DNA from: Rotaria sordida
Lineage: Eukaryota > Rotifera > Eurotatoria > Philodinida > Philodinidae
Direction of reading: 5' to 3'
DNA: 64,000 nt
Assembly: GCA_905250125.1 (NCBI GenBank)
Contig: CAJNOL010000383.1
Location: 1 to 64,000, forward strand
A program made the position numbers and the translations under genes. Every line of letters starts with the position of its first letter. Within the stretch, counting starts at the first letter, position 1. Under the pieces are notes generated by a model. That model did no database searches. It had not been told where the DNA came from and was given only the letters and a program-made list of their open reading frames with translations. Shown in pieces: positions 1-11,395 of this stretch.

Positions 1-603
1 CACTTTCGTTGTAATAGAATGCTTAAATCATGCATGTAAATAGAAAACACAGGATGACCCAAAAGCTATCCAATTGAGACACAACCGAATATCTCTGTTA
101 CGGCTCGAGCAATGGGTTGATTTTTTTTTACCATTAATAAAGGTATGTTTACACTTCATGTCCATAAAGACAAAGCTAGAGAGGACCTTTTTTAAGTACC
201 ACTATTGACTTCAAGAAAGAAATGTAGCCATTCCTGATTACTGGAAATATACCTTCCAGGCTGGACTCGCAGCTGATTATAGTCAACTAATTTCCGTATT
301 CTATATGGTTGCTATGAGTGTGCGTGTAGGTGTAGGTGCACTCACAGTCTTAAGAAACATACTCATACCTACACCTTAAACTTTCTTCGACTTATTCTAA
401 TATTGACGGAATTCTTAAACAGTACGGCAATATTGATGAAGCATTGGAACACGCCCCATGTGCTCCCGAACATCGATACTTGCATTGTTTTACCTAAACA
501 ACTAAATGTCACAACCAGCTGTTAGAATATTGTAACCACGTTTTTACTATCATCTCTTTTTTATTAAGATCAGAAAATACATGTTGCTTGAGTATTGTCA
601 TGT
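1..603. other. Intergenic, no gene seen
   Basis: No open frame with protein-like composition is visible. The only structure is a G/T-rich hairpin around 313-378, where a run of GTGTAGGTGTAGG is answered by CCTACACC on the same strand. It belongs to the telomere-like hairpin group described in the findings. Confidence 0.5.
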
Positions 604-1596
604 TAACAGAAAGAAAAACCAATAGTCAGCGACAAAAATTTAAGCAAATTCATTTTTTTCAATTTTCTTTCACATTATTAAATAAGGGCACGGATCTGAT
701 TGAAGTAGTGGTATAGATAGTATGAGACGCCGGTTATATGACACACTATGACGGGAAGAGACTCTATTTGTCTATACAGATTTTTCATACAGAAAATGAT
801 TGTCACATACCAAAATAGATTTAAATGCTTTCCAATATTTCGCATTTCCCCGACCAAGAGATTTACGCTAAAATGAAAACAAAATAGACCAATGGATAGA
901 GAATTTCACGCTCTATCTGTTTCTTAAAAGTATGTTTTCTCTCCAAAGTTGGTCTTCACTTGAAAAATTTGATTTTAGCGAGAATAGTTGAAAAATACAA
1001 AAAAGCTATCATTGGTTGTTACAAATTCTTTTTTATCGCATTTTATTACATGCCATTGGAAAGAGTATTCAAAACAGAACGAACTGATGTATTTGGACCT
1101 CTAATATCATTGGTTTTTCACGTCCATCGTTTTTAACAAAGCTTTGGAAAACGCCACTGACTTGTTTTTTTTTAAAGTTTTTTTTGACGGAAAAAATGAT
1201 AAGCTTTTTTCCCGCTATTCTCACTAAAATCAAATTTTTACAGCGAAGACCAACGCTGAGAAAAAAAAACCTTCTTTAGAAACAGATAGATCGTAAAACT
1301 CTCGATCGATTGGTCTATTTTGTTTTCATTTTAGCGTCAATCTCTCTGTTGGGGAAATGGGAAATATTGAAAAGCATTTAAATCTATTTTGGCATGGAGA
1401 AATCATTTTCAGTATGAAAAATCTATATAGACAGATAGAATTCTCTCCTATTATAGTGTATTATGTAGTCGGTATCTCATAATATCTATATTACTATTTC
1501 AATCAGGTTCGTATCCTTTAATAATATGAAAGAAAATTGAAAAAAATGAATTTGCTTAAATTTTTGTTGCTGACTGTGTTTCCATTCAAACCAGAG
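604..1596. repeat. Large imperfect foldback (inverted-repeat) element
   Basis: A left arm at about 604-1013 is repeated in reverse complement at about 1195-1596 around a loop of roughly 180 bases. Matching blocks in order include the arm ends (TTTAAGCAAATTCATTTTTT and its complement near 1546), the GACCAATGG/CGATTGGTC block (891 and 1305), the GATTTTAGCGAGAATAG block (971 and 1215), and the loop-proximal AAAAAGCTATCATT block. No coding capacity is seen. The shape fits a non-autonomous foldback transposon or an old inverted duplication. I found no clear target-site duplication. Confidence 0.75.
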
Positions 1597-1714
1597 AATG
1601 TCAAAACCGGAAAATGAATGATTTGGACAAGGCAGATAATTATTATAAATACAAGGAAGGAGAAAAGTCGGAAGCCACCCAGAGAGTTAAAAAAATAAGA
1701 AAAAATGTCATTAA

Positions 1715-1863
1715 AATGATGAAACGGATAAAAGTATTGATGCATTTCGAATTCATTGATAAAAATAGACATTTTCATGAAATTGATTTCATTTCTTTAA
1801 TTAAAATGTCGCTTTTCATCAATGAATTTGAAAACATGAATTTTTATTGTCCGTTTCATCATC
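1715..1863. repeat. Small foldback element
   Basis: Arms at about 1715-1774 and 1806-1863 are reverse complements: ATGATGAAACGGATAAAA on the left against TTTTTATTGTCCGTTTCATC on the right, with an inner block around GAATTCATTGAT. The loop is only about 30 bases, so the sequence could fold into a long hairpin. It explains an apparent 110-residue reading frame at 1614-1946, which I do not regard as a gene. Confidence 0.65.
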
Positions 1864-1864
1864 A

Positions 1865-4210
1865 GAAATGGCTTTTTTTTCGTGATTTTGAGATAAAATT
1901 CACAGAAGTCATGAATTTTTTTTCTGATTTTTGGACTCCAAGATAGAATTCAGTTTGGCAGTATTCTCAACAATACAAATGATGATTGTGGGCAGTGAGA
2001 AAACATTCCGAATGGTTAATGAACGATGTGTATGTATGCGAATATCTTTGTATTTCAAACGTTCGATGACATCAGGATCGGTCTGAATAAGCAGAAACAT
2101 TTCATAGCACTCATCTACGGCTGAAGATCGATGAAGAAAATCAGACTACAATGTTTGTTATGCTCGGAAACAGCACATTAGAATTTTTTAAAATGTCATG
2201 ACGTTCTCATTGAAGGACAGAGCGAATTGCATTCGAGGCATTATTCATCAATATAGAGAAAAATAGAATCTTATAAGATATATTTCTTTGATCTAAATAT
2301 AAAATCGGATGACGATTACCAATATAGTAAATCTTCATTTGATTATATCAATCGATTTTCCTCATGAATATCAACTATGAATACTTCTCTACTAGTGATA
2401 AAAAAATCAATTCATTCGGTTCAAGTATAGCGAAGATCTTCAAGTTTTTCTTCGATAAAGTCGTTTTTTGAGTCGCTTCAGTATCTTATATTTTTTTCGT
2501 GAGAATCGATCACTTATTCATGTGCAAAACCATTTTATTTTCCAGGTGGCTAAAATCCGAGCAGATAAACATGTCACTTTTTGTACAAATTTTGTCTTAA
2601 AAAAAATTGTCTCATTTTCTATATAGTTTGCTACCGTTGTGCAGATTTTTGGCATCAAAATTTTTAATGGCGAAACACGTCCAGTATTTTTTCACAAAAA
2701 AAACTGAAAAAATATTGAGCGTTTAAACGCACTTAAAAACATAAAAGACACGTTAAATTATACTCATTTTTCTCGCGATTGTCTACATTTCTCTTCTTAA
2801 TGGAAAAATATAACTTTTTGTTACAACTTCCCAGTCTTGATTCAACAAGTAATTATATTTTACTTTCGAAAAGATATGATGTTCTGTTTTTAGTCGTTAC
2901 CACACATTTGTCAAAAAAAGAACGAAAGTTATTTAAAATAAGGATTTTGAAAATTTTTTTCTAATATATTAATAATTGTGTAGTAATTTGAATTTTTTAT
3001 TTTTCCGTTCTATGTCAGTAAGATTTTAAATGTAACCAAAAATATGATTGTTATGTTAATTAGAAAAGTTTATATGAAAAATCTAAATTACTACATAAAT
3101 TTAAATATACATGAAAAAATTTACAAATTCTTTATTCTAGATACCTTTCTAACTTTTTTAAAACTTTTAAATTTGAAACATACTCTTTTGTATGTAAATT
3201 TGGAAGGTCTATCTAGCCAAAACAAGAAAAAAAGAATACTACTGATACTTTATTTTGTGAGCGCCTTATATGTACTGAAACTATCCTAAAATTCGAGTAT
3301 CTCGATTCTTGCACGTTAAGAACAATCTATATTTAGAATTTGTTGATTCAGTCAGGAAACCGTTAATTTAACTCGAATATATCTAGTCTTAGCAATTAGC
3401 AAGATAAAACCTCCATTAGAAATGACATGAAAACAGCGTTTTATTCTCAATTTCGATATCAATGATTTTCTAAAACGTCTGAATTCACTGAAAACGAAAT
3501 CTCTCTCTAAGATTTATAATTCCTTCGCAAAAAAAGTCAATTATTAATTTAACAAGTCTTCTCGCTTCTTTTATAAGTCTTCAGATCCTTTAGGGGTTAA
3601 GGTGAATTGCTCTTGTTACCCTAAAAGATTTGTATCTAACAAACCGATGTAACGATCTCTATAAAAAAAAATATCTCACTATCTTCTTAAAAACAGACGC
3701 GTCAGATTCAATAACTAACTTAAATAAGAAATATCAAACAAACTAAACGAGATTTTCTTACTATAAACTTACCCAATAAAAGTTCTGTATATGTCAAGGT
3801 TCATCATTGTATAATTATTCGGATCACACCATTAGTAGTCCGTGGTCTGATATGACTAATAACAATTTTGAATGCGATAAAGTGGAAAAGAGTTGGATGA
3901 AACTTCACAGAAAAATCAAGTTGAATTTTCTTGTAACCATATTAAAGCTGATTTCTGACCGTACGCTGTGCCTGATGTATGTATAATGCTAGCGTCGTCT
4001 ATAATATATTGATTAATGTATCTAGGAACAATTGGTGTTCAGATAATGTACCTAACAGTTTCTGAATAAAAAAAAATCAGCTTGATTTTTTTAGTAAAAT
4101 TTTCATCCGATAATTTAAAATGTTATTAAACTTGAATGGATCACACACATTGCTACCAGTCATAGTTTATATGTTATCAATCGATATAGTTAAAAGTAGA
4201 AATGTCTGTC
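1865..4210. other. Intergenic, no gene seen
   Basis: About 2.3 kb of AT-rich sequence. Short open frames at 2779-2964 and 3044-3289 are dominated by K, N, I, F, L and Y codons, as expected by chance at this base composition. No conserved motif, RNA gene or repeat was recognised. Confidence 0.5.
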
Positions 4211-4211
4211 C

Positions 4212-4343
4212 TTTTAGATATTTCATTGATTGAAAAATGAGTAGCTTTTCACTTTAATCACACTCTCATCCTTTGTGCGAGAATATGCATGAGAGGCCGT
4301 TATTAAAGTGAACAGCTACTAAAAAAAATCAATGGATATAAAA
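4212..4343. repeat. Short foldback element
   Basis: Inverted arms at 4212-4258 and 4302-4343 share the blocks GTAGCTTTTCACTTTAAT / ATTAAAGTGAACAGCTAC and TTTTAGATATTTCATTGATT / AATCAATGGATATAAAA. They enclose a loop of about 43 bases. The size fits a MITE-like hairpin. No coding content. Confidence 0.65.
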
Positions 4344-4558
4344 GAAGAACATCGGTGTCTATATTGTTACGAATAACTCAGCAATATGGTGGATGTGGGT
4401 CTCGCGTGAGCTGTAGATGAACAGTATTTCCACACCCATCTGTTACTAAAGGTATTTTTAAAAATAGAACACAAAAAAATGGCCAGTTTTATTTTTCTAA
4501 ATACAACTAAAAACACATAATCAAAAAGTTATTCTCGTATATTTTTCACGACCATCAC

Positions 4559-5513
4559 CTAATCCTCAAAGACAAAAGAATCGCCTTTTTCCGATTCATT
4601 TTTTCATCGTCTGAGATACTGTGTTAATACATCACAAGATGCAGCATGAAAAGCTCTACAATCCATGAAGGATAGTTTATTTGATAATTGCACTTTTTGT
4701 TTTCAAAATGAACAACATTCTGCGCCACTAAGTTTTGATACTTCGAAAAACATAACTTTTTTCTGCACGACGAATTCGTTTTTTTTCTTATTTCATCTTT
4801 TTATCACTTGATATGCTTTACTAAAAAGAAAACAAAATAACTACAAGATGCAAGGTGAAAGACTCTACAATTTACAGAGAGCAGCTCATTCTTTAGTTGC
4901 ATTTTTTTCTCAAAAATGGACGAAATTCTGTGCGACTAATTTTTGATGCTGAGAACAAGATCATTTTTGGTACTTGATCAATCTTTTTTCTTATTGTTTT
5001 GGTTAAAGAGTTGTATCGAAAGTCATAATCGAGGGTCAAACAATGTTATAAAGTTAAAAAGAATGATTCATTAATTGATGACATAAGAAAAAGATGTCAT
5101 CGTGTACCAAAAAGTTTATTTTTTTTTTTCGAAGTGTCAAAAATTAGTGGCTCAAAGTTTTGTCCATTTTGAAAACAAAAAGTACAATTATCAAATAAGT
5201 TGCCCTTCATGAATTGTAGAGCTTTTCACACTGCATTCTGTGATTTATTTTATTTTTTTTAACACAGCGTAGTAGGGGATGAAAAACTGAATCGGACAAA
5301 GGAGCTTTTTTGTCCAAGGAAAAAAGTATCACGAAAATGAGACATTTTTGTATATGTCGAACAAATCTGAGACAATAAGCCAGTAAAATGGACTGCATAT
5401 AAACATGAGTAGTTTAACTTATGCTCTATTTATGGATATATAAATGAAGATACGATAATAATGAATGAAGGCGAACAAGCTAATAGCAAAAAGGCGATTT
5501 TTTTGTCTTTGGG
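4559..5513. repeat. Complex foldback with a third, direct copy of its arm
   Basis: The left arm (about 4559-4770) contains ACAAGATGCAGCATGAAAAG and CTCTACAATCCATGAAGG. It is inverted at about 5095-5325 (CTTCATGAATTGTAGAGC), and its outer end (AAAGACAAAAGAATCGCC) is inverted at 5488-5513. Between the arms, 4835-4950 carries a third copy in the same orientation as the left arm (ACAAGATGCAAGGTGAAAGA). No protein coding is evident. An inverted element that afterwards duplicated or received a related insertion would explain the three copies. Confidence 0.65.
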
Positions 5514-6048
5514 AGAGTATCTATTATTCTTTTCAGGACAAATTTGGCATTTCCCATTCATTTATTCATACCTTGAAGGAAGAGAAAAACCTTAATCAAC
5601 CAGAAAGAGACACACTGAGTGAAAAATAATTAATAACTGATATAAGAAAGCATTTAGTTTAATGCACTGATGAAAAAATTTGCTCAGAAATGTGTCTTAT
5701 TAACACCCAAAAATTCAAATTTTTCAGATACAATAGGCGTTTTTTTATTGAAATACCTTTTTAACCACTTTTCTGCATAAATGTAAAGAAATTAGACAGA
5801 AAAACAAATAAAAAAAAGGGGAAAAAAGGAAAAAGCAGAAAAAATCAACAAAAACATGAATTTTTGTGCGTTTTTTTTGACATAATCGAAAAAGACGAAT
5901 AAAAATCGACTAAAATTCACTATTTTTGTTCAAAAAACGTCAAAAATCGATGTCTGTCTGCTTGAGAAAAGAGATTTTTTTTTGAACACAAATAATATAA
6001 ACTACTTTTAATCAAGAATATGAATAGATATTCATTGAAATATTTACA
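5514..6048. other. Intergenic, no gene seen
   Basis: AT-rich spacer downstream of the cytochrome b561 gene, with many A and T homopolymers. Nothing else recognised. Confidence 0.5.
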
Positions 6049-6819
6049 TTAATACCATTTGAAAATATGAACAATAAATGAAGAAGCAAGAGTAACACTG
6101 ACAATAGCATGAATGAGAAGTAAAAGAACTTTGAACTTATTGAGACGACCATTGTCGACATTTACATTTGTTCCTGCTTCAATATCCGCTGGTAGATTTA
6201 CGTTTGTATGCTTCTGATTCTGATTTGTGTTACTCACACGGGCATTGACTGCCATTAATAATGCTGCTGCTCGATATTTATACTCGATTACTTCAAACAA
6301 AATGACAGCCATCACAATCCAAGCAGCCCAAATTGAAATAATGGTGACGAAAGCTGTTCGCAACGTAGCTGGTAGTACAAATGTAATGAGAAATATATTC
6401 GTAACCGAGAGAGTAAATAAAAAAGAACCTACAATGCGATGACTCCAGTTGAAAATAAAACGAAAACGACTCTGAGGATGGCAACGATATAGTGCCAGCC
6501 ATATTTGTACTAAGACACAACACACAACTATGCCACCTATCACCGAGTGAACAAATAAGCACGGATTCGGTACATCTTGGCTCACCCATTGACCACCAGC
6601 TTGGCTTAGAATAAAAAAGAAGCCAATCAGTATTAATAAGGAAGCCAGAGAGAGAATAAATCTATGTGATTGAAACCAAATAGCCTTGCCGAGTAATTGT
6701 CGACGAGCTCCAAAACGCAATGTACGTCCATAACGTGCGAGTAAAATACCTGTAGAAGTCAATACCATACAAGACAGAACCATAGTCGTACCATGAGCAT
6801 GTGCGAAAGTTTTATCCAT
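6049..6819 (-). CDS. Cytochrome b561 domain-containing protein (FRRS1-like membrane part)
   Basis: A single-exon frame of 256 residues predicted to be a multi-pass membrane haem protein of the cytochrome b561/ferric reductase superfamily, which moves electrons across membranes to reduce ferric iron or monodehydroascorbate. It has about six hydrophobic helices (roughly 11-29, 53-74, 90-112, 130-152, 155-178, 228-252). Four histidines sit where the family ligates two haems: H9 (AHAHG), H52 (FQSHR), H91 (FVHSV) and H127 (NWSHR). In animal FRRS1 proteins this domain follows reeler and DOMON domains; here none precedes it. The first haem histidine lies nine residues after the start, and the sequence before the ATG has no nearby splice acceptor. 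It may therefore be a stand-alone b561 or the last exon of a longer gene. The exact subfamily is uncertain. Confidence 0.8.
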   Translation of the reverse strand: MDKTFAHAHGTTMVLSCMVLTSTGILLARYGRTLRFGARRQLLGKAIWFQSHRFILSLASLLILIGFFFILSQAGGQWVSQDVPNPCLFVHSVIGGIVVCCVLVQIWLALYRCHPQSRFRFIFNWSHRIVGSFLFTLSVTNIFLITFVLPATLRTAFVTIISIWAAWIVMAVILFEVIEYKYRAAALLMAVNARVSNTNQNQKHTNVNLPADIEAGTNVNVDNGRLNKFKVLLLLIHAIVSVTLASSFIVHIFKWY

Positions 6820-8645
6820 TCGTATATAATCACAATTTATGTTAATCTTTGATGTCGATAGTTTGCTTATGAATGCTTAAATAAACTTGTCGAGCTTTGG
6901 TGGCGTTCACTATCTGAAGTTAATTCTTTTCTATAGTTAGTGTTACTGACATATAATTGACAACTTCATTTGCGCGCAGTTGTTATCATTAGACACATGC
7001 ATGAGCTACTTTCTGTTGCTTGAAAATGAGAAAGACAAGAAATAAATTAAGAAGCTCAAAATGATGTTTGAAAATGTCCGATAAACTTCTTGGCATTATT
7101 TATCATGTCAAACCAGAAATAGATGCCAGAGAACATACTTGATTCTTTGAATGTCATCCAATATTATGTTTCGTTAATTAGAGTAGGCCAAAAATAAAAT
7201 GTTCACTCGCAACTCTTTTTTTTATCTTATCATGACAACTTATCTTTCTTTATTCATCAGAACGTTTTGTCTGCAATCATTGTGGGCTAATATATCTAAG
7301 AAAAAAATACGTTGGCGATGGATGATGATAATATCCTTTTGCGAATGATGGAAAAATTTTGTGTGTCGAAATATCCGTTTCGCACACGTATTGAAAATGT
7401 AATCAAGATGAAATGAGCTATATGTAGTTTACATGACAAAAACAGCAATCAAATATCCATTTGTCGCTCCTTCAATCACAGGACTATTTCGGTAATTCTC
7501 AATCGAATCACAACGATCAGATGGAGTGCTTATCTGTTCAAGATCATGATACAAATTTCCTATCAGTCTGCTTGTTCCAACAAAGCCACAGTAATTGCCA
7601 AAGAATTGTAGGGCACTCATTGTAATGAACACTATAATTTCACTTGCTCATTCGATCCATTTTCTACGTAGACAAAAAAACGTAATAACGGTGTTTCAAT
7701 GCATTGAAGCCAAAAATAATGACACATTTTCGTGCATTAAATAAATAAATCTCTGAAATGAACGCATTTTAATTTCAACATCGAAGTTACCTGTTTCCAA
7801 CGCTTATTGAAGTAAAAAACAATAATTTTATCAACTTTACGTAGTCGATCATAAGTTTGAATATTAAAAAAAGAACATAGAGTTACGAAGAGGAGGAAAT
7901 TTTAGATCAGTTTCAGTTCGACAAGCAAGCTTTTCAAACACACATTTCATTCAAATGACTTCAATTTTTGATCCATCAATTCTTTCGTAATTCATCTCTA
8001 CCTGCTAGTCTCTTTCATTAGTATTAACGTCTTTCGACCTTTCCTGGTCTAACACTTTCATAAGTAAAAACTTCTTTTATTTATCTATTTTTGAATAATT
8101 TGAATATCCTATAGAACAAATTGTTATCGCAGTCCTTTACTTAAAAATACGATATTCTCCATCTATACAACCCAACAACATGTATATTAAAAAATATTCA
8201 GCTGTGACAATAGATTTTCCTCTAACACTGTTACTATATGAATCTAATAGAAAACGATATTTATCGACAGAGAATGTAAAGAATTGTTTTCTCTATCGAA
8301 TGGTATATAATTCAAATTTTTTTCATGCAGAATGAAGATTCTATAAAAGCAGAATCCCAAGTGTCGAAATAATTTTTTTGTGCATGAAATCAAGTAGTTT
8401 ATAAAAAAATGTCAAAAACTTCATAAAAACTTTCTTGAAAGAATATATTTGTTTTTTGTAGAATAAAGTAAGGACTTCGACCTATCGAATGATATAATCA
8501 AAGTCAAAAGTATATTTTCATTTGTTTGCGAAATATGCTTCACAAGACAAGTGTTACATGGTGTTCAAATAATTTTTTTTACATACTGTAGTTTTGTAGC
8601 TTTCGAAGAGAGCTATCGAATGGTAAAAACCCGAACTCGATAGCT

Positions 8646-8690
8646 GGGTGTGGGTGTGAGTTGATCTTCTCTCAACCCACACCCACACCC
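8646..8690. repeat. Telomere-like hairpin
   Basis: GGGTGTGGGTGTGAGTTGA at 8646-8664 is followed within ten bases by its near-perfect reverse complement ending in CCCACACCC at 8690. It makes a stem of about 18 bp with a very short loop. The stem strand contains GTGTGGG, which resembles the TGTGGG telomere repeat I recall for bdelloid rotifers. Its function is unknown. Confidence 0.7.
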
Positions 8691-8996
8691 TAAATCAAAA
8701 AAAAATTTTTTCTCCAACGACTGAGGTCGGTTCTGTGGCGGACTCTCTCTTAAATGCTGTAAATTAACAATACATCCCTAGTACATAAGAAGTCTCATCA
8801 AAACGTCACTCGATGAGATCAACAACGCGTGGAGCTGAATGAAATTTGAACTGCCTATCGAATTGTTAGCATCCGAAGCATTGTGTCAAGGCTCACGCAT
8901 CATCAAGCCGCATTTTAAAATCGTCGTCTGTCGTGCTTTTGTATTTTTATTATTCTTTAGATGCATTCTAGTACATAAAATAGAAAATAAACCTAT

Positions 8997-9002
8997 TTTA
9001 TT
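8997..9002 (-). terminator. Polyadenylation signal AATAAA
   Basis: On the minus strand AATAAA begins about ten bases after the stop codon of the oxygenase gene. This position is plausible for the gene's 3' end, although the hexamer is expected often by chance in such AT-rich DNA. Confidence 0.4.
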
Positions 9003-9011
9003 CAAAATTTA

Positions 9012-10174
9012 TCACATAGCCGAAATTTCAGGTTCGCCATCGGTATCTAATGTTGTACACATATTTATAGCTGCCAGTTCGGCTAGAACCTGTGCGCCTG
9101 CCTTGATTGAAGGATATTTCTTCATTGTCTCAGAAGTTGCAAAAGGTTCCAATGGTTGCAATATATTATCACTAGCAATATGTGTGAACATTGTGGACGA
9201 CACGCGCCACAGTGATCGACCAATTTTGGACGCTTCGTCAATTGCCTGAATGGTTTCTTCAGTGACAATAACTTCATGAAAACCGGCCAGTATTTGACCA
9301 CCCGTCAGCCATTCAAATTGTTTGCCAGCCTGCAATAATAGACATCCTTGTGCAACCTTGACAGCTATTCGTTTGCCCTCTCGCGTCCACACGGAAAGAC
9401 CTGGAAAACGTGCACGCCCATGAATAGTAAGAAAGTTGAGGTCGGAATGGAAGCCAGCCAGCACGGTTCCTAGCTTGCCAAAGCGTGCAAGATTTGAACC
9501 AGTAGGAGCAAGTAGATGTGGTCCATATTTCATCAATGATGTGAATGTATCAACGGGCAGACCAAAACCACGTGCACACATCTCTGCGACAGTTATTACA
9601 GTTTCAAGCATGAGCGTTCCCCAACTATTCATTACTGTTTTCCACTCGGGAAAATTGTACGGAATGACAGGATCGGCATGCATCTGTGGAAACTCAGTGT
9701 ATGATGGTGTATTGCCAATCCTCCAGAAGAAACGCGATTTGTTGTCCAGATCTGCGAATAAAAAAACATATTCAACATGGAGTCAAATGCAAACAGAAAC
9801 ATACCTGGTGGACACATAGTAAGAGGCTTTTCCATTCCGTTCAGTTTCTCTATAAAATCACAACGATTACGAGCACGTTCAATGCGGGTTGGTGTAAGAC
9901 CGACTTGGTAGAAAACTTCCTTGCGTATATCCTTGGCCTTGATTTCATCGCTTTGGTCGTAGTACTTCTCTAACATATCGATAAATATATCATTTTGCAA
10001 ATAATTTACGCGTGGATCTTTGACGCACACAAAACCGAATTTGTGTAGAACATCAACAATCGTTTTGCAGTCTTCAGATGCCTCTGCCGGATCAGTGAGG
10101 TAAGAAGACAAATCGACAATTGGATATTGTATGTCTTCAAGAGTTTCATCTTGTTTGATTCGCACTTCAGTCAT
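9012..10174 (-). CDS. Fe(II)/2-oxoglutarate-type oxygenase, isopenicillin N synthase family
   Basis: Two exons, 10174-9805 and 9751-9012, joined across a 54-base GT-AG intron (donor CCAG|GTATGT, acceptor TTCGCAG|ATC), give 369 residues. The N-terminal domain (about 15-130) has the YPIVDLSSYL opening typical of the DIOX_N region. The C-terminal jelly-roll shows the iron ligands H225-x-D227 (GFHSDL) and H282 (GFHEV), and a likely co-substrate-binding R306-x-S308 (WRVSST). All catalytic residues are therefore present. The family covers isopenicillin N synthase, plant hormone oxygenases and many uncharacterised bacterial and fungal enzymes. It is uncommon in animals, so horizontal acquisition is possible, and the intron and codon use show it is well settled in the genome. 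The substrate cannot be named from the sequence. Confidence 0.85.
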
Positions 10175-10814
10175 TCCAAGAGAATATGTATTCTATAGAT
10201 GTGTTTCTGCGTTAATGATACTATGCTCTTCATATCATCTCATAATATAACTTGCAAACTCACCTTTTATTCTGTTTTTCATAGATAGTTGACTATCATA
10301 ATCAAGAGTGTACTGTATACCCAGCCTTGATATTGAGTCGCTTTTCATGACTCAACCTATTTACAAACATCTTAACCTTTGATTTAAGTGGCTGTAACGT
10401 ACCGTATAGTGTCAACATGCAGTCCATGGACGATACAGATAAACTTTGGACTGTATTTCTACGACACATAATACGAATAATATCGACCGAAAATGAGTGT
10501 GGGTGTCGGTACGGGTAGAACGAAGATTCACATCGACATTCACACCCAAATATAACTCGAAGGCTCAGAGAAGATGAAAAATACTAGAGAAATGAAGAAA
10601 AATAGTTAGAAAACATTCATCACTGATATAAACCTCATTATTATCAATCCGGATATAGGTGTCATTTATATTCCTAGTTTTAGTTCGTGTTTTTAGATCC
10701 TAACCTTTCAGTCTAGAGAGAATAGAAAAAAGGTGAATAGAAGAATTGTAGTTCATTTGCAAGAAATGAATATTCGGTAAAAACTTTCTCGATATAACGA
10801 TAGATTGGATAAAG
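10175..10814. other. Intergenic, with a telomere-like hairpin
   Basis: Upstream region of the oxygenase gene. At about 10494-10547 a GAGTGTGGGTGTCGG run is answered by GACATTCACACCC, another member of the G/T-rich hairpin group. No gene seen. Confidence 0.5.
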
Positions 10815-11395
10815 TACAATCAATAGCTGAGTTTGAAAGTATATTTCCACCATTGAGATGCAAGTAAAATGGCTGAATCACCATCCATAATGCGTAACAT
10901 GGTACCATAACAAATGAGATTGTTTAGACTAATTGGTTTATCAGCTGGTAATACGCGTTCCAATTCATTGTTACCAAAATTCGTATCAATTTGTATTTGC
11001 GCTTCCAAAGTTTCTCATTCAATAATGCCAGCCACAAGTATATGAGATTTAACTCAACATTGAAACATCATTTGAAGATATTTATAATTTTTTGCATTTT
11101 TCCATGGTTTGGCATAACACGGATGTGCTGAATATTCGATACTTGGTATTTTTGAGTTCACTCTGAATTTTACCGTAGCTGACATCGAAAAACATATTGC
11201 AATTGGGTAAACATATGCAGGGACAAAATCAATCAGTGTAATTTGCAATTTATACTTCTTTTCATCAGCGATTTAATGTTCATGTATAGCTATAGTATAG
11301 GCATTGTCCTATTCAACTGTTGTTAATTCAAGTACAATCTTTTGTTCGTCAACACAAGTTTGCAAACAAAATGCTAGATCATCATTCATTATTAG
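10815..11395 (-). pseudogene. Possible decayed protein-coding sequence, unrecognised
   Basis: One minus-strand frame stays protein-like for about 190 codons but is broken by several stops. Its open blocks include one from about 11395 (starting MNDDLAFCLQTC), one at 11248-11054 (starting MQITLIDFVPAYVYP) and one at 11008-10820 (EAQIQIDTNFGNNELERVL). The composition is richer in D, E, P and W than random AT-rich frames here, and the three blocks share one frame. This suggests a gene disabled by point mutations rather than chance frames. I recognise no family. It could also be chance. Confidence 0.3.

Larger units (their letters stand above)
6820..9011. other. Intergenic, no convincing gene
   Basis: About 2.2 kb. 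A 67-residue minus-strand frame at 7429-7632 has mixed composition but no motif I recognise and no splice partners, so I do not call it. The stretch 7660-8620 is AT-rich and featureless. A G/T-rich hairpin lies at 8646-8690 and is listed separately. Confidence 0.5.

Noticed and set aside
1614..1946. 110-residue open frame on the plus strand
   Set aside because: It lies across a foldback repeat (1715-1863) with a matching antisense frame. The composition follows the repeat and shows no protein motif.
7429..7632. 67-residue minus-strand frame starting MFITMSALQFFGNYCG
   Set aside because: The composition is not implausible, but no family motif, neighbouring exon or convincing splice site supports it.
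8839..9249. 136-residue plus-strand frame
   Set aside because: It is antisense to exon 2 of the oxygenase, whose catalytic motifs are on the minus strand.
9436..9973. Two plus-strand frames of 127 and 95 residues
   Set aside because: Shadows of the oxygenase exons on the opposite strand.
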